The translations under genes and the position numbers were made by a program. A DNA stretch of 43,257 nt from Megamonas sp. UBA1799 (GTDB taxonomy: Bacteria; Bacillota; Negativicutes; Selenomonadales; Selenomonadaceae): contig DCFR01000077.1 of assembly GCA_002319815.1 (NCBI GenBank), forward strand, positions 6,753-50,009, written 5' to 3'. Under the pieces are notes generated by a model. The model saw only the letters and a list, made by a program, of their open reading frames with translations. It was not told the origin of the DNA and ran no database searches. Position 1 is the first letter of the stretch, and every line of letters starts with the position of its first letter. Shown here in pieces: positions 40,775-43,257 of the stretch.

Positions 40775-41614
40775 ATGAAAAATCTTAAAGAAACTTATTT
40801 TTCTCCCTTGGAAATGGCCCGGATTCATGGCATTTCAAAATCTTTACTGTTATACTATGATCGGGAAAATATTTTTTTACCCGAAATAACGGATGAGAAA
40901 GGCTGTCGCTTTTATTCGTTACAGCAATGTTTTGAATTGAAAATCCTGACCGATTTGCGAAAACTCGGCGTTCCTTTGCCGGATATTGCCTATTATCTGC
41001 AAAATCGGAATGCAGGACAGCTGCAGACGCTCTTTGAAAAAAGAACGGAAACCATTCAAGCCGAAGCGGTAAAACTACAAAAACAATTAGATGTGATTCA
41101 GCATCTACAGCAACATGTGCAACAAATCAACACCACTGCATTCAACACGATTCACTTCATGAACCAGCCGGAAAAATACCTGCAGGTCAGCTATGAATTT
41201 GAAAAAAATGGCGACCATAAAAACTGGCTGTCCGTCTTTTTACAAAGGGATCAAAATTATTATAAAGATACGCTGGAGGTTAACCCGTATTTTGGCGTTA
41301 TCTTGAAAAAAGAAAATTTTCAGAAGCAAGACTATTCTTCAGCGCCGATTTTGTATCAGGAAATTCCACAATGCTTACCCGGCTGCCAAATACGTCCGGC
41401 CGGCCATTACCTGACCCTAATCAGGGGCGGCAGCAAAAAACAGGCGACAGCGGCCGCCGGCGCACAAATATATCAATATATACAAACACATCATCTGACG
41501 ATCACCAGTGATCTATTTGCTATGCCGCTGCAAAATTACTGGACAACCAGACAAATTGACCAATATGTATTTCAGTACGAAATGCAAATTAAGCCGCCAA
41601 AGGAGCGCGATTGA
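40775..41614 (+). CDS. MerR-family regulator with BmrR-like effector domain
   Basis: The 279-residue activator has an N-terminal MerR winged helix (FSPLEMARIHGISKSLLLYYDRE, residues 10-75), a long dimerisation coil (about 80-120) and a C-terminal GyrI/BmrR-like domain (about 125-275) that in relatives binds flat hydrophobic cations. There is no metal-binding Cys signature like MerR or CueR. It is divergent from the TonB operon, whose promoter carries a MerR-type dyad. AAGGTG precedes the ATG. A polycyclic or tetrapyrrole-like inducer would fit, but that is inference. Confidence 0.88.
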   Translation: MKNLKETYFSPLEMARIHGISKSLLLYYDRENIFLPEITDEKGCRFYSLQQCFELKILTDLRKLGVPLPDIAYYLQNRNAGQLQTLFEKRTETIQAEAVKLQKQLDVIQHLQQHVQQINTTAFNTIHFMNQPEKYLQVSYEFEKNGDHKNWLSVFLQRDQNYYKDTLEVNPYFGVILKKENFQKQDYSSAPILYQEIPQCLPGCQIRPAGHYLTLIRGGSKKQATAAAGAQIYQYIQTHHLTITSDLFAMPLQNYWTTRQIDQYVFQYEMQIKPPKERD

Positions 41615-42171
41615 AAATGAATAAACATATTTTTTTACTGCTGGGCGCACTGACGCTGAGTGCTTTGCTGACATCTTCCGCCGCAGCGGAAAAAGTCGAT
41701 GTCACGGGCATCCAATCCCCTTCAGAATGGGAAATCAGCATGCAGCCAAAACCGAGTGCCAAAGAAATTGAAGCCGCACGCTGGCACGACCTTTACACCA
41801 ACAAAACTGCCAGCTATTCATATGAAGAAGCCTCTTTGAGACCCGATGACAAAGATCCGGACATCATTCTGGTCAACACCCGAACGATCTATCTTGATTC
41901 GGCGCTGATTGCCGAACAAAATAAAAAATTTGCTGCGCAGCTTAATGGCGCTGATCGCGTAGCCTACAGTGAAATTTGTCTGGCTTTCCGAATCAGCGAT
42001 CATACTGATGCGATTGACCGCAGCAAAATCTTTAGTCACGACGGCAAACTGCTGGCCGCGCCGAACTATGAACGACAGTTTAAACCGATCCCGGAAAAAA
42101 CACTGGCCGCAACTGTGTACGAGATTGCCGAGAATTTTGCCAGTACCGGACGCACCCGTATTATCAACTAA
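41611..42171 (+). CDS. Secreted protein of unknown family, paralogue A
   Basis: The roughly 186-residue product has a signal peptide (NKHIFLLLGALTLSALL..AAA, cleavage about 27), then a single compact domain with SEWEISMQPKP, PDIILVNTRTIYLD, VAYSEICLAFRI, SKIFSHDGKLL. It is not recognised as a known enzyme and may be a surface-adhesin-like or envelope protein of Negativicutes. TTG 41611 overlaps the regulator stop; ATG 41617 is the alternative, with one AAAGGAG serving both. Co-transcribed with the MerR-type gene and followed by a paralogue. Confidence 0.78.
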   Translation: MKMNKHIFLLLGALTLSALLTSSAAAEKVDVTGIQSPSEWEISMQPKPSAKEIEAARWHDLYTNKTASYSYEEASLRPDDKDPDIILVNTRTIYLDSALIAEQNKKFAAQLNGADRVAYSEICLAFRISDHTDAIDRSKIFSHDGKLLAAPNYERQFKPIPEKTLAATVYEIAENFASTGRTRIIN

Positions 42172-42204
42172 AACGAATCCGATGATTACAGGAGGATGAT
42201 CTTT

Positions 42205-42774
42205 ATGAAAAAATGGCAACTGCTTTGCATAGGAACCTGCCTTGGCAGCGCTTTGCTAACCCTTCCGGCAGCCGCTTCTGCCGATCGCAGCGATAGCAAC
42301 GGCGGATCTTCGCCGCTGGATTGGGAAATCAGCATCCAGCCAAAACCAACCCCGATGGAAAAGGAAGCGGCTCGTTGGACACTGCTGCACAAAGCAAAAA
42401 ACATTCATTATAACTATGAAGAAAAATCACTTATACACGATGCGAAAAATCCGGATATTATTCAGGTCAATGTCCGAGCTATTTATGCCGATCCAATCAG
42501 CGTTGCGCAAATGGATGAAAAATATCGCGATAAACTATCAACCTTTGACAGCGTCTCCTATAGTGAAATTCTCATGGCGGTAAATGTAAAGGAACATACC
42601 ATTACGCCTACTCGTGCCAAGATTTTCAGCGTTGGCGGCCGACTGGTTGATACGCCGGTCTATCCGGAAAACTATCAGCCCATCCAGAAAGATACGTATG
42701 AAGAATCACTTTTCTATATCGCACAGCTATACGCCGATACCGGTCGTACCGGTATCACCAGCGAAGCCCAATAA
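42205..42774 (+). CDS. Secreted protein of unknown family, paralogue B
   Basis: This 189-residue protein has a signal peptide (1-28) and the same domain as the preceding gene: DWEISIQPKP, PDIIQVNVRAIYAD, VSYSEILMAVNV, AKIFSVGGRLV and a final YADTGRTGI. The two copies are aligned without large gaps, so they arose by tandem duplication. AGGAGG overlaps an in-frame ATG at 42196, so ATG 42205 is the start. Last gene before a terminator. Function unknown; the link to the adjacent uptake system is by position only. Confidence 0.8.
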   Translation: MKKWQLLCIGTCLGSALLTLPAAASADRSDSNGGSSPLDWEISIQPKPTPMEKEAARWTLLHKAKNIHYNYEEKSLIHDAKNPDIIQVNVRAIYADPISVAQMDEKYRDKLSTFDSVSYSEILMAVNVKEHTITPTRAKIFSVGGRLVDTPVYPENYQPIQKDTYEESLFYIAQLYADTGRTGITSEAQ

Positions 42775-42787
42775 CCGCAAAACATCG

Positions 42788-42832
42788 CAATCCCCGGCAG
42801 AGCTTTTACAAGCCCGGCCGGGGATTTTTTTG
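42788..42832 (+). terminator. Terminator after the secreted paralogues
   Basis: AATCCCCGGC and GGCCGGGGATT form the stem around a 17-base loop, followed by TTTTTTT. Confidence 0.9.
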
Positions 42833-43257
42833 ACTCTATAATAAATGTTGTGGTATGGAAATATGGTACGTAAAAAAACGCCTTATCCTAACGATACCAT
42901 TTATTTTTTGCACAAAAACTACTATAGAAAATTTTGATAATCCAATAAATGAAGCCATAGTTTAGGCGGAGTTAAAACGCAGCCCGAATCTAGCCCCCCA
43001 TATACCCAGAGCTCAGTCGCTTTAATACACTCTATCTACATAAGCGAGCATATTAGAACAAGTTCATCTTCGGATAAAAACAAGATTCCTATATCAATAT
43101 TAAATAAGTTATCTGATAGTTTCTGCGCCCAAATCACCCACAAAATGTGCAATGCTTCAGCCCATGCATTTAGCGCAATGGTTGCAACATTGCAATATAC
43201 GGACCCACGAAGAGTGCGACCTCATAATTAAAAAACTCAAACTTCGCACACGAAAAA
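42833..43257. other. AT-rich non-coding end of the window
   Basis: No convincing gene in 425 bp. It holds the second copy of the intergenic repeat (43006-43080) and a palindrome GCAATG-gttgcaa-CATTGC near 43177-43195. Scattered short frames lack ribosome binding sites. Lower GC than its surroundings suggests decayed or acquired sequence. Confidence 0.6.
43006..43080 (+). repeat. Diverged intergenic repeat, copy 2
   Basis: Same order of blocks as 13339-13416 (CCAGAG, CAGTC, CTTT, TATTAG, CAAG, CGGATAAAAA), same orientation, slightly shorter. The reverse strand has a longish frame broken by TAG, but copy 1 does not keep it, so a coding origin is unproven. Confidence 0.5.

Noticed and set aside
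42863..42937. 24-residue plus-strand frame in the terminal non-coding region
   Set aside because: No convincing ribosome binding site, no family resemblance, AT-rich surroundings.
43006..43086. Reverse-strand frame across repeat copy 2 as a transposase remnant
   Set aside because: It is broken by TAG, and the matching frame in copy 1 has several stops, so the similarity is not explained by coding sequence.

Overview
This 43 kb window looks like chromosome from a diderm Firmicute of the Negativicutes (Selenomonas/Megasphaera/Veillonella-like). The reasons are moderate GC, Firmicutes-style AGGAGG ribosome binding sites and consensus promoters, Firmicutes regulatory RNAs, and genes that need an outer membrane (a TonB-dependent receptor). 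The genus cannot be fixed from the sequence alone. No tRNA, rRNA, CRISPR, phage or intact insertion sequence was seen.

Layout. (1) 1-7074, minus strand: a complete glycine cleavage operon, gcvT-gcvH-gcvPA-gcvPB-lplA-lpdA, behind a tandem glycine riboswitch with a terminator platform. (2) 7075-9461, minus: a polar amino acid ABC importer (binding protein, permease, ATPase). (3) 9568-12521: a two-component system whose kinase has a Met/His-rich extracytoplasmic patch, divergent from a small DUF4405-like membrane protein and a Cys/His-tailed secreted peptide; this suggests metal or envelope sensing. (4) 12518-16220, plus: thiD, then metNIQ. (5) 16243-22256: D,D-carboxypeptidase, thioesterase, two HAD phosphatases, an OFA-family MFS transporter whose leader is a ZTP (pfl) riboswitch, and a PAS-GGDEF protein with a GGDKF signature. 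(6) 22270-31433: a pentose-type sugar regulon with xylulokinase, ChvE-MmsA-MmsB importer, a DUF4867-like protein and a LacI regulator on one strand, and a divergent fucose/arabinose-isomerase-fold protein on the other. Two matching operators sit just downstream of the two divergent promoters. (7) 31506-35247: two universal stress proteins, threonine ammonia-lyase, a DnaA-box cluster, a SmtB/CadC-type regulator and an NlpC/P60 peptidase.

(8) 35293-42774 is the most unusual part. One minus-strand operon encodes a TonB-dependent receptor, a periplasmic metallophore/tetrapyrrole-type binding lipoprotein, and two nitrogenase component 1-like proteins. Each of the latter keeps three cysteines at NifD/NifK-like spacing. 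A divergent MerR-family regulator with a BmrR-like C-terminus adjoins it, followed by two paralogous secreted proteins. The operon promoter is a textbook MerR target, with a 19 bp spacer carrying a centred dyad. I infer a ligand-induced uptake and reductive processing system, possibly for a tetrapyrrole or metal complex. No NifH-like reductase, ABC permease or ABC ATPase for it lies in the window.

The last 0.4 kb is AT-rich and non-coding. It carries a 75 bp sequence also found, diverged, upstream of metN. One-carbon metabolism recurs: the glycine riboswitch drives production of methylene-THF, and the ZTP riboswitch, a sensor of 10-formyl-THF shortage, drives a transporter of the oxalate/formate family.
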